Position numbers and translations under genes: made by a program. A stretch of 12,938 nucleotides of DNA from an uncultured PS1 clade bacterium (GTDB lineage Bacteria > Pseudomonadota > Gammaproteobacteria > PS1 > Pseudothioglobaceae): contig CALFDA010000074.1 of assembly GCA_937950605.1 (NCBI GenBank), forward strand, positions 1 through 12,938. Direction: 5' to 3'. Shown here in pieces: positions 1 to 6,402 of the stretch. Numbering within the stretch: position 1 is the first letter of the stretch; each line of letters starts with the position of its first letter. The notes beneath the pieces were generated by a model. The model saw only the letters and a program-made list of their open reading frames with translations, did not search any database and had not been told where the DNA came from.

Positions 1-43
1 AACCAACACGATGTCTGATGATTGGATTAGTATTATTTATCAT
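1..43 (-). CDS. 5' end of an unidentified gene downstream of the type I secretion operon (partial)
   Basis: Only the first 14 codons are in the window, encoding MINNTNPIIRHRVG, and the frame is open to the left edge. The start is well supported: an AGGAGA ribosome binding site lies 8 nt ahead of the ATG on the minus strand. The gene is codirectional with the type I secretion operon and is the next gene after it. That is a common place for the exported substrate, such as an RTX protein or a large adhesin, or for a regulator. The 14 residues show no hydrophobic signal peptide, which is compatible with a type I substrate because these carry a C-terminal signal, but equally compatible with any cytoplasmic protein. 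I do not recognise the family. A gene starting here is likely; its function is unknown. Confidence 0.6.
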   Translation of the reverse strand, partial: MINNTNPIIRHRVG

Positions 44-51
44 AAGTATTT

Positions 52-57
52 TCTCCT
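52..57 (-). promoter_or_regulatory. Strong Shine-Dalgarno site of the left-edge gene
   Basis: On the minus strand the sequence is AGGAGA, followed by 8 nt and then ATG at 43-41. It is one of the best ribosome binding sites in the window, better than those inside the secretion operon, where translation looks coupled. It fixes the start of the truncated gene and suggests that gene is translated independently. Confidence 0.7.
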
Positions 58-70
58 ATATTATTAAAAG

Positions 71-94
71 CTCTAACACCTTTAAGTTTTAGAG
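71..94 (-). promoter_or_regulatory. Small hairpin in the leader of the left-edge gene
   Basis: CTCTAA at 71-76 pairs with TTAGAG at 89-94, giving a 6-bp stem with a 12-nt loop. It lies 14 nt from the ribosome binding site of the left-edge gene, on the upstream side in the minus direction. No T-run follows, so it is not an intrinsic terminator. A role in translation or RNA stability is inference only. Confidence 0.35.
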
Positions 95-98
95 ATGG

Positions 99-118
99 CA
101 CTCACTCTATTGTGAGTG
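99..118 (-). promoter_or_regulatory. Perfect 7-bp hairpin between the secretion operon and the left-edge gene
   Basis: CACTCAC at 99-105 pairs perfectly with GTGAGTG at 112-118 around a 6-nt loop. No T-run follows on either strand. It sits immediately downstream, on the minus strand, of the C-rich G-poor stretch. That is where a 3' end left by Rho-dependent termination could be trimmed back to and protected. It could instead be an operator-like palindrome or a leader element. Confidence 0.45.
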
Positions 119-230
119 ATTGTTAGGTTGGGTTGGGGTTGTTGCATATTAGTGTAGTTGTTTTGTTTATACTTATGGTTTTTTGGTGATGGGTAGTATT
201 TACTGGCTTTGTTGTATTGGTGCTTAATTA

Positions 231-263
231 GCAACAAGTCTAGTTAATTTATAAGATTGTTGC
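231..263. repeat. Inverted repeat GCAACAA / TTGTTGC with extra copies nearby
   Basis: GCAACAA at 231-237 and TTGTTGC at 257-263 form a 7-bp inverted repeat with a 19-nt spacer. Two more TTGTTGC copies lie at 139-145 and 284-290, so the single GCAACAA could pair with any of the three. This may be a protein-binding repeat or chance in a G/T-rich stretch. Confidence 0.35.
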
Positions 264-265
264 AA
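237..265 (-). promoter_or_regulatory. Weak sigma70-like promoter candidate for the left-edge gene
   Basis: On the minus strand TTGCAA (265-260) and TAGACT (242-237) are separated by 17 nt. Each box matches four of six consensus positions. It would give the left-edge gene a leader of roughly 190 nt containing the C-rich stretch and both hairpins. Matches of this quality are common in AT-rich DNA. Confidence 0.25.
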
Positions 266-376
266 AATTGAAAAAAGACCTGTTTGTTGCTGATTTTATA
301 GGTGTTAGCACAGAATCTAGGTGTATTGGTTTTGATGTTGAGTTTTTATTTTGTAATTGCCTAAACAGAATGCTTT

Positions 377-1210
377 TTATAAGTCTAGTTGTTGACTCAT
401 TCTGAGTTTTTTGACTTCTAAAAAAGAATTTTTAATAAGTTTATCTTTTTCAAATTCAAGCAATATTTTGTCAATTATAGGACCGCTTTGCTCTATGGTC
501 ATGCCAACATTCAGGCGCTTGTCATAGAGTATTTTTAAAAACAAATAGTCTAACCCTGTCAACAAATCAAACACACTTTTATCATTAGCAATAGATGGGT
601 TCACCCAGTCTGAGTCATTGGATATGCCAGTTGCTTGACTTAGCTCTTCCACCACACAACCTGGCAAAAACCCATAACGCATTGCATAGTCAACTGGAAT
701 AATTACTATTGCATGTCTTATTGCAAAACCCTGTGGCTGGGTTCTTATTGTTACTAAACAACTAGTATCTTGTGCTAATTTTTCGGCATCTTTTGCGTTG
801 GCAAACATAAAGCGCTTAATGGCTTTTTTATAGTGATATTTTTTGGTTAATATAATTTTAAAATTAGGTTTTTTGTTGTTTTTATGAATGGATAAGCCTG
901 TAATATCGGATAAATCTTGAAAATGGCTTTGAATCAAATTTTCAGCCACCTCGATAGGCGATGGCAAATTAAAATAATCGATTCGGTACTTGATGGGTTT
1001 TTCCCAGCGCACTAAACCTGTTTTGTCCTTCATCTTGCCATATTCATTTTTATAAGCAACTTCAAAAAAGGCTTTTTTGATGTATTCCTTAGATTGCCAT
1101 AATGGCTTAGACGCATGTAGTTGAGTAGTTAATAAGAAAAAAATCAGCCAAAACCTTACATTAGATTTTAGGTCTAAGTTAGAAAAAAAATAACAAGGAT
1201 TATTTTTCAT
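377..1210 (-). CDS. Exported DUF2927-type protein of the type I secretion operon
   Basis: This is a predicted 277-residue exported protein. A hydrophobic segment near residues 18-32 ends in LHA-SK, which looks like a Sec signal peptide with a long n-region. The C-terminal half resembles the DUF2927 family: C185-V-V-E-E-L-S-Q-A-T-G, then NDSD, NPSI and a conserved LTGLDYLFLKILYD block. I chose ATG at 1210; the in-frame GTG at 1222 lies deeper inside hlyD. Neither start has a clear ribosome binding site, so coupling to hlyD, which it overlaps by 11 nt, is likely. The core EExxQxxGxxND has exactly the spacing of the metzincin site HExxHxxGxxHD with every histidine replaced, so it may be an inactive protease fold. 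C151 and C185 could form a disulfide. No function is established. Its place last in the operon suggests a periplasmic or surface role tied to the secreted substrate, as LapG has in adhesin systems, but it is not a LapG homologue. Confidence 0.8.
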   Translation of the reverse strand: MKNNPCYFFSNLDLKSNVRFWLIFFLLTTQLHASKPLWQSKEYIKKAFFEVAYKNEYGKMKDKTGLVRWEKPIKYRIDYFNLPSPIEVAENLIQSHFQDLSDITGLSIHKNNKKPNFKIILTKKYHYKKAIKRFMFANAKDAEKLAQDTSCLVTIRTQPQGFAIRHAIVIIPVDYAMRYGFLPGCVVEELSQATGISNDSDWVNPSIANDKSVFDLLTGLDYLFLKILYDKRLNVGMTIEQSGPIIDKILLEFEKDKLIKNSFLEVKKLRMSQQLDL

Positions 1211-2375
1211 TAAGGGCACCACTAAAACCGCGGCTAATTGGTTTGGTTAAGTATCCGAACAAAGAACGTGTTCCGACTTTAATGTCAATGGTTCCAGACA
1301 TGCCTAATTTAACCTTAATTTCTCTAGATTTTGCATTATCTGCATGCTCTGGACCTTGTATTTTTATATTCACCTGATAAAAGGTAATTTGTCTTCCTGT
1401 TGGATCTTGATCTAGCAAAGTGTCAGAACTAATATAAGTTACTGCACCTTTTAAACCGCCAAAAATTGTATAGTCAAATGCATCTAGTTTAATGACAACG
1501 GGCATGCCAATCTTAATGCGCCCAATATCAACTGGGTTAATTTTTGCTTCTAAAATCACACCACCTTGAGAAGGTGAAATTTCCATTAACTGATCACTAG
1601 CACGCAACACCCCTCCCACAGTAGTTACTTTTAATTCTTTCACCACACCAGAGACAGGCGAACGAATATCGGTATATTCTAAAATATTCTTTTGCCCCTT
1701 AAGTTTGTGTAGGCTTTTAGAGAGTTCCCCTTCTAGTTTTTCAATTTCATGAGAGGCTTTTTCATAATATTGATTTTTAGTTTCAACAATCTTGCGCTCA
1801 AGATCTAAGCGTTGCTTTTTTGCTCTTAATACTTCTAATTGACTCACATCGCCTGATTGTTCTAATGCCTGAGTCATTTTCCATTCTTTGTCAGCAATTT
1901 CAAAACTCTTGTTCAGCATGTCTAATTCTTCATTCAAAGAGCGCTTTTTATGCACATAAAGTGCTTTCTGCGCACTAACAAAATCAGGATAATTTTGTGT
2001 TAATTCATCAAATACAATAGGTTGTTCTAACACTTCAGCACTTGCTCTTGCTAAAGCCGATTTTAAATAGGCCACTTGTGATCTAATTTCGTGATAACCA
2101 GCTTGCGCCCTGTCTTTTTCAAGTGTTGCTAATAGTTGCCCTTGTTTTACTTGATCGCCTTCTGATACTAACAGTTTGGATAATACGCCGCCATCAGCCA
2201 CCTGAATAATCTGCGTATTGCCATTGGCAACAACACTGCCTTGAGAGCGCACGGTTTCATCAATATCAAATAAACTTGCCCACAATAAAAACCCAACAAA
2301 ACCGCCCAACAACACATAACTGATAGAGAATGTGTGTTCAATTTTTAATAAAATATCTTCTAATTTTATCTTCAT
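1200..2375 (-). CDS. HlyD-family periplasmic adaptor of a type I secretion system
   Basis: This 391-residue membrane fusion protein links the inner-membrane ABC exporter to the outer-membrane TolC channel. A short cytoplasmic N-terminus is followed by one transmembrane segment (about residues 18-36). A biotinyl/lipoyl-like half motif follows around 57-86 (GGVLSKLLVSEGDQVKQG), then a long heptad-rich coiled coil (about 90-230). The second lipoyl half contains IRSPVSGVVKEL, and a beta-barrel region with LGMSGTIDIKVG closes the protein near residues 360-370. Length and order are typical of HlyD/LapC-type adaptors. The start codon shares an ATGA overlap with the stop of the ABC gene, and the 3' end overlaps the DUF2927 gene, so translation is probably coupled throughout. 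I see no truncation or frameshift. The generic assignment is secure; the substrate is not known. Confidence 0.93.
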   Translation of the reverse strand: MKIKLEDILLKIEHTFSISYVLLGGFVGFLLWASLFDIDETVRSQGSVVANGNTQIIQVADGGVLSKLLVSEGDQVKQGQLLATLEKDRAQAGYHEIRSQVAYLKSALARASAEVLEQPIVFDELTQNYPDFVSAQKALYVHKKRSLNEELDMLNKSFEIADKEWKMTQALEQSGDVSQLEVLRAKKQRLDLERKIVETKNQYYEKASHEIEKLEGELSKSLHKLKGQKNILEYTDIRSPVSGVVKELKVTTVGGVLRASDQLMEISPSQGGVILEAKINPVDIGRIKIGMPVVIKLDAFDYTIFGGLKGAVTYISSDTLLDQDPTGRQITFYQVNIKIQGPEHADNAKSREIKVKLGMSGTIDIKVGTRSLFGYLTKPISRGFSGALNEK

Positions 2376-4492
2376 TGTTTTTGTTGCTTTGTTCTGCTAG
2401 AAAGTTTGGCAATGACTTCATTTTTTGGACCGTCCATCACTACTTGGTTTCGATTCATAACAATCAATCGATCGACTAATTCTAACATATCCATTTTGTG
2501 AGTAACTAATACTAAGGTATCTTGCGGTGTTAGTATTTGTTTGAACAAATTAATCAAGCGTCTTTCTAAATTTTTATCTACCGAAGAGGTTGGCTCATCA
2601 AGTAACCAAATATTTGGCGAACGCAATATAACTCTGGTTATATTAGCTAGTTGTCTTTGCCCGTCAGAAAGCCCCGTTCCTCCCTCAGATATTTCTTGCT
2701 CCAAACCTTTTTCATGGGTTGTAATTACACTATCTAACAAGCCTGTCATTTTTGATATCTCTAAGATTTTATTATCTCCAGGGTCAACCAAGCCTAAAAT
2801 CAAATTTTCCCTAAGTGTGCCTTTAAACAAGCGCCCTTCATTTTGCAAAAATCCAATTTTTTCAGATAAAACTGGCTTAGAAATATGTGCTAAATCAATA
2901 TCATCTAATAAAATCCTGCCTCTATTTGGTTTATACATGCCACTCAACAGCCTTAACAATGTTGTTTTTCCCGAACCAACAGAACCTATGACTGCAATTT
3001 TTTCACTAGGCTTGATAATTAATTTTGGCAACACAACTGCTACTTTTTCTCCATAGTTTAATTGAGTGTGTTGCTCAATATGAAATTCTCCACGCACAGT
3101 TTCTGGCACAATTGGTTGCTCGATATTGTCATGATCGCATTTTAATTCCCAAATCACATCTAAAGAGCGAATGGCAGATTTCGTGTTAGCCCATTGCACT
3201 AAGTGGGCGGGAATCTGTGCCACAGGTGCTAAAATTCTACCTGATAGAATCGAGCAAGCAATCAGTCCACCCATAGTTAAACCGCCACCACCGATAAGCA
3301 TTGCCCCAGATGCCACCATCAAAATGAAAGAAGTTTGCTGAAAAAGTGCCACCATATATTGAGATTGATCTGTCATGCGCTTCATTTTTAAGTCATAAAC
3401 ACGCCCTTCATCAGTAGTGTTCATCCAATTAGAAAGCATGCGCCAACCACCTTGACCCGATTTAATGGTTTCTGCTCCTTCAACTGATTCAACTAAAAGA
3501 CCAACTTTAAGATTAACAGACTCGTTAATATTATCGGCGAGTGTCTCAATTTTTTTATGGAAATATAAACCCACAAAAGTGGCAATAACAAAAAACACCA
3601 CAGGTACCAATGCCAAATAACCGCCAATTAATACAATTAAGGCAACATAAAACAAAACAAATGGTACATCAACCACCAAGTATGTTGTAACCGCGGATAA
3701 AAAACTACGTACCGATTCGTAACCACGCATTTGCGAAGCCAAGCTCCCCACGCTTTTTGGTATCTGATCCATTCTAAGTGCTAAAAAACGCTTATACACA
3801 TCTCTAGACAAACGCCTATCAATGTTTTCAATCAATTTTTCATAAAGTCCTGCACGCACCAATTTGGCAACAAATTCTAAGCCGACAATAAACAGCGTGC
3901 CAATAGTTAGCACTAACAAGGTTTGTTGTGCGCCAGTAGGCACAACGCGGTCATAAATTTGCATAGAATAAAACGCACTAGCAACTGCAATTGTATTAAT
4001 TAAAACACCAGCAACTGAGGCATCAATTAACCATTTTTTATGGGTAATCAACTCAGATTTAACCATTTGAAAAATTCGGCTACTACTTGCATCAAATTTC
4101 TTTTTAAGTTTTAAAGAAAAAATTTCATAATCGTTAAAACTATCAATAACGACTTCGACCCATTTATTTTGCTCAAACGAAACCCATTCAGAAATCCATT
4201 GCTCTTTGCTGTTTAAGGTTTTTAAAACACCCCATTTTTTTTCGATATTGTCAAATATAAGCAATGGCAATATTGAAGGGTCGCTGATGGTTTTGATTTT
4301 TTTTGGTTTATTTACTAATAACGCATGACAAACATTTTGTAGCATTACAAAATTTGCAATCCCATCTTTGAATTCATCTTCAATAACTTGTTGAAGTTCA
4401 ACTTGATCAAACCGAAAACGTTGTAATTGTGACAAGCGTCTTAAACTCAATGTTAAACTTTGCTTAGCGTTGTTATTTGTATCTATACTCAT
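2372..4492 (-). CDS. Type I secretion ABC permease/ATPase with degenerate C39-like N-terminal domain
   Basis: This 706-residue protein fuses a permease and an ATPase, the energy-coupled inner-membrane part of the secretion machine. Residues 1-130 resemble the C39-like domain of LapB/LssB-type exporters but lack the catalytic Cys/His arrangement of leader-cleaving peptidases, so no leader is expected to be removed. Membrane segments lie at about 155-440. The ATPase domain has Walker A GSVGSGKTT (503-511), Q-loop Q550, signature LSDGQRQ (608-614), Walker B IWLLDEP (628-634), D-loop SSVD and H-loop H665. The signature reads LSDGQ rather than LSGGQ; all other catalytic residues are present. The gene begins 10 nt after the tolC-like stop and overlaps the adaptor by four bases. 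No good ribosome binding site is visible directly ahead of its ATG, which favours coupling. The substrate is probably an RTX or adhesin-type protein with an uncleaved C-terminal signal, by family analogy. Confidence 0.94.
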   Translation of the reverse strand: MSIDTNNNAKQSLTLSLRRLSQLQRFRFDQVELQQVIEDEFKDGIANFVMLQNVCHALLVNKPKKIKTISDPSILPLLIFDNIEKKWGVLKTLNSKEQWISEWVSFEQNKWVEVVIDSFNDYEIFSLKLKKKFDASSSRIFQMVKSELITHKKWLIDASVAGVLINTIAVASAFYSMQIYDRVVPTGAQQTLLVLTIGTLFIVGLEFVAKLVRAGLYEKLIENIDRRLSRDVYKRFLALRMDQIPKSVGSLASQMRGYESVRSFLSAVTTYLVVDVPFVLFYVALIVLIGGYLALVPVVFFVIATFVGLYFHKKIETLADNINESVNLKVGLLVESVEGAETIKSGQGGWRMLSNWMNTTDEGRVYDLKMKRMTDQSQYMVALFQQTSFILMVASGAMLIGGGGLTMGGLIACSILSGRILAPVAQIPAHLVQWANTKSAIRSLDVIWELKCDHDNIEQPIVPETVRGEFHIEQHTQLNYGEKVAVVLPKLIIKPSEKIAVIGSVGSGKTTLLRLLSGMYKPNRGRILLDDIDLAHISKPVLSEKIGFLQNEGRLFKGTLRENLILGLVDPGDNKILEISKMTGLLDSVITTHEKGLEQEISEGGTGLSDGQRQLANITRVILRSPNIWLLDEPTSSVDKNLERRLINLFKQILTPQDTLVLVTHKMDMLELVDRLIVMNRNQVVMDGPKNEVIAKLSSRTKQQKQ

Positions 4493-4502
4493 TTTGACAA
4501 TG

Positions 4503-5798
4503 TTAAATTGCTCCTACGCCCTTAATGCTTATGGCTAAACGCCAACTAGTCAATAAAGATTCCACAATAACATCTGACATCTTAGATTCTAATTGGTTTA
4601 CTTCGCGAATCGAATTCATTACATCTATCCATTGTTTTCTACCATTTAAATACTGTCGATACCAAGATTGTTGTATTTTTTTGACTGACAACAAAGCGGC
4701 TTTCAACAGCTTTTTTTGCTCGGATAATGATTGATAAGAAGTCCAGTCACTTTCAAACTTTTGTATTGTGGTATTTTTCTGGGTTTCTAAGTCAAGCAAA
4801 ATAGAATGCTCCGTTAGTCTTGCGCTTTCAATACGGGACAACAGACTTAAACCTGCACCGAAATTACTAGATAACTCAAGAAAAAAACGATCCTCATTAT
4901 CAGCATCAGCATTCGTGTAGCTACCCCATTGTTTTTCAAATCTTAGTTTGAGTGTTGGGTACAAATTAGATTTAACCTCTTTATAATTTGAATGTGCTTC
5001 TTTGGCTTGCTCTAATAGAATTTTTAAGCTAGGGTCAATCTTAAGAGTTTGATTAAGTGCCACTTCTTTGTCATTATTGATGATATAGTCATCAGCAGTA
5101 TGTTTAATTAGAAGTTCTGTGTCTAATGGCTCACCTATTAATTCTTCTAACTTTAACAAGGCATTCTTGTGGTTAGTGGTAGCAATAACTAAGTCAAGTC
5201 CAACCTGCGATAATCGTGCTTGGACAAACGATAAATCGCTTTTGGAAGAAAGTCCTTGTTGAATCCTGTTTGTAATTGTTTTTTTTAGTGATTCGTGTTC
5301 TTTTTTGCTTGAGGCAAAAACTTTAAGTTTTAAATAACTGCCATACCAAATTCCATAATAACGAATCACATTAAGAGCTAGGTCTCTTTTTGTAATCAAT
5401 GTGTTGAATCGACGAATATTAAGCTGTGCCCGCGCTTTCTCTAAACCAGCATCAATTCCGCCTCCTGCCCAAAGCACTTGGTCAATTCCAAGACTAATAA
5501 TTTTGTCGTCTGCGACATAACTCGTGTCTCTTTCTGATGCTTCAACTTGACTTGCTGAAACACTTAGTGCTGGAAAATATTGCCATTTTGCTGTTTCAAC
5601 AGTTTTTTTCACAGAATATAATAGTGCATCTTGCGATTTAATTGAAGAATGATAGTTAAATGCTTTATAAATCAAACTAGTTAAACTATAATCATCACCG
5701 TCCTTTGCACTAATACTAGAGGAAAAGATAATTAACATCAACACCAATAAAAATCTACACAACACAAGCGACATACTGACACAATACAAACCCGGCAT
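4503..5798 (-). CDS. TolC-family outer-membrane channel of the type I secretion operon
   Basis: This protein of up to 431 residues forms the outer-membrane exit duct of the type I system. A signal peptide ends in SSSISA-KDG (about residue 31). The rest is alpha-helical with the TolC repeat architecture: DQVLWAGGGIDAGLEKA marks the first beta-strand to helix transition, followed by long heptad-like helices and a second half ending in a helix near RLAISIKGVG. It is the first gene of the secretion operon. The start is uncertain. ATG at 5798 has AAGG 4 nt upstream, but that ATG overlaps a TATAAT hexamer (5802-5797). ATG at 5774 gives a shorter signal peptide of normal shape but no ribosome binding site. 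Both give the same mature protein. Its role as the dedicated channel is inferred from the operon; a second TolC-like protein lies at the right edge of the window. Confidence 0.9.
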   Translation of the reverse strand: MPGLYCVSMSLVLCRFLLVLMLIIFSSSISAKDGDDYSLTSLIYKAFNYHSSIKSQDALLYSVKKTVETAKWQYFPALSVSASQVEASERDTSYVADDKIISLGIDQVLWAGGGIDAGLEKARAQLNIRRFNTLITKRDLALNVIRYYGIWYGSYLKLKVFASSKKEHESLKKTITNRIQQGLSSKSDLSFVQARLSQVGLDLVIATTNHKNALLKLEELIGEPLDTELLIKHTADDYIINNDKEVALNQTLKIDPSLKILLEQAKEAHSNYKEVKSNLYPTLKLRFEKQWGSYTNADADNEDRFFLELSSNFGAGLSLLSRIESARLTEHSILLDLETQKNTTIQKFESDWTSYQSLSEQKKLLKAALLSVKKIQQSWYRQYLNGRKQWIDVMNSIREVNQLESKMSDVIVESLLTSWRLAISIKGVGAI

Positions 5799-5802
5799 TA
5801 TA
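5797..5802 (-). promoter_or_regulatory. TATAAT hexamer overlapping the first tolC-like start codon
   Basis: A perfect TATAAT reads 5802-5797 on the minus strand, with the ATG at 5798 inside it. No good -35 box lies 16-18 nt upstream and there is no TGn extension. If used, transcription would begin near 5790 and translation would have to start at ATG 5774. The AAGG just upstream of 5798 argues for the first ATG and against this promoter. Confidence 0.25.
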
Positions 5803-5819
5803 CCTTAAATATCTTGTAC

Positions 5820-5848
5820 AGCACTTTGCCAACTAAGTGTTAGGTGCT
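5820..5848. repeat. Inverted repeat in the divergent promoter region
   Basis: AGCAC at 5820-5824 faces GTGCT at 5844-5848, and nested inside CACTT (5822-5826) can pair with AAGTG (5835-5839) around 8 nt. The element lies between the candidate secretion-operon promoter and the first ATG. It could be an operator or a leader hairpin; it is short enough to be chance. Confidence 0.3.
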
Positions 5849-5852
5849 GATG

Positions 5853-5881
5853 TTTTTATTTCAATCTAAATTATCAATCAA
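5853..5881 (-). promoter_or_regulatory. Candidate sigma70-like promoter of the secretion operon
   Basis: On the minus strand TTGATT (5881-5876) and TAAAAA (5858-5853) are spaced by 17 nt, each matching four of six consensus bases. A start near 5846 would leave a leader of about 50 nt. It is the best two-box match I found upstream of the operon, but still weak. Confidence 0.3.
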
Positions 5882-5938
5882 CACAAAGTTACGCCTAAAG
5901 TTTTAGAATACATGAGATAAGATAATGCTATATTAGTA

Positions 5939-5947
5939 TGTTATAAT
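5939..5947 (+). promoter_or_regulatory. Extended -10 promoter of the sulfur-globule-like gene
   Basis: TGT followed by a perfect TATAAT forms an extended -10 element (TGn-TATAAT). No convincing -35 box is present, as is usual for this class. The predicted start near 5954 leaves a leader of about 25 nt containing GGAGG, and it excludes the upstream in-frame ATG at 5946, which lies inside the -10 box. Confidence 0.6.
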
Positions 5948-5978
5948 GCACGCTGATTTACTATCGTATGGAGGATAC

Positions 5979-6359
5979 ATGAAGAAGATTTTAGCAATCG
6001 TATTGTTAGCATTTACACTCAATGTAAACGCTTTTTGGAATAATAATGATGGTCCTTGGAGCAGGAGCAAGGGTTACTATGGTTATCAGGACAATGGTAT
6101 TTTCGACTTTAACCCTTACGATTATTGGGATCCACGTTGGTATGTTGAAGAGATGTCAAATATGATGGACGAGTTTGACGATGATGATGATTGGGACGAC
6201 TATTACAGGGGTGGCTATGGTTATAGCCCGTATGGCAGGTACAATGGTTATGGTCCGTATAATTCGCTACGGAGTAGAAAAGGTTCTTGGAGCAGAGGAC
6301 CTTGGGATGATGATGACTATCGTCGTGACTGCGAATCTACAAAAAAAGACGATAAATAA
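5979..6359 (+). CDS. Sulfur-globule-protein-like small exported protein, Asp/Tyr/Trp/Gly-rich
   Basis: This is a 126-residue exported low-complexity protein. A clear Sec signal peptide (MKKILAIVLLAFTLNVNA, residues 1-18) is followed by a mature chain starting FWNNN. The precursor has 15 Tyr, 7 Trp and 20 Asp by count. Gly/Tyr/Pro-rich turns (GGYGYSPYGRYNGYGPYN) alternate with Asp runs such as DDDDDWDD and PWDDDD, and a GPWSR/GSWSR motif recurs. Composition, size and signal peptide resemble the coat proteins of periplasmic sulfur globules in sulfur-oxidising gammaproteobacteria. The Asp content and lack of long Gly/Asn repeats are unlike the classical ones. ATG at 5979 is chosen because GGAGG ends 4 nt upstream; the upstream ATG at 5946 falls within the promoter. 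The gene is monocistronic with its own promoter and terminator, which suggests strong expression. It may instead be an unrelated acidic envelope protein, possibly cation-binding. Confidence 0.6.
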   Translation: MKKILAIVLLAFTLNVNAFWNNNDGPWSRSKGYYGYQDNGIFDFNPYDYWDPRWYVEEMSNMMDEFDDDDDWDDYYRGGYGYSPYGRYNGYGPYNSLRSRKGSWSRGPWDDDDYRRDCESTKKDDK

Positions 6360-6373
6360 TTGTTAGATCTAGT

Positions 6374-6402
6374 AAAAAAAGCCCGCTCTTGCGGGCTTTT
6401 TT
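6374..6402. terminator. Intrinsic terminator after the sulfur-globule-like gene
   Basis: GCCCGC (6381-6386) and GCGGGC (6391-6396) form a perfect G/C-only 6-bp stem around a TCTT loop. The flanking A7 and T6 tracts can extend the stem and make it potentially bidirectional. It begins 14 nt after the stop codon. Confidence 0.93.

Larger units (their letters stand above)
44..376. other. Non-coding leader/spacer of 333 nt with strong strand composition bias
   Basis: No credible coding frame is seen on either strand. Read on the minus strand, the direction of the flanking genes, it is rich in C and A and poor in G: bases 121-240 contain 35 C and 8 G, and 121-200 contain 26 C and only 2 G. It holds two small hairpins (71-94 and 99-118), three copies of GCAACAA and one TTGTTGC on that strand, and a weak promoter-like pair (265-237). 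No hairpin followed by a T-run marks the end of the secretion operon. The region may be a Rho-dependent termination zone, a leader of the left-edge gene, or both. Confidence 0.6.

Noticed and set aside
377..1210. LapG-type cysteine protease (transglutaminase-like) assignment for the last operon gene
   Set aside because: The Cys-His-Asp arrangement of that family is not visible; the conserved block matches DUF2927 instead.
2541..3056. 171-codon plus-strand frame inside the ABC exporter gene
   Set aside because: It is antisense to the ATPase domain, whose motifs are fully intact on the minus strand, and it has no family resemblance of its own.
6178..6192. GAT-repeat microsatellite-like tract
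   Set aside because: It is short and explained by consecutive Asp codons in an acidic protein; no evidence for phase variation.
6175..6366. 63-codon frame overlapping the sulfur-globule-like gene
   Set aside because: It arises from reading the GAT/GAC Asp-codon runs in another frame, which gives Met-rich nonsense; the exported protein explains the region with signal peptide, promoter and ribosome binding site.
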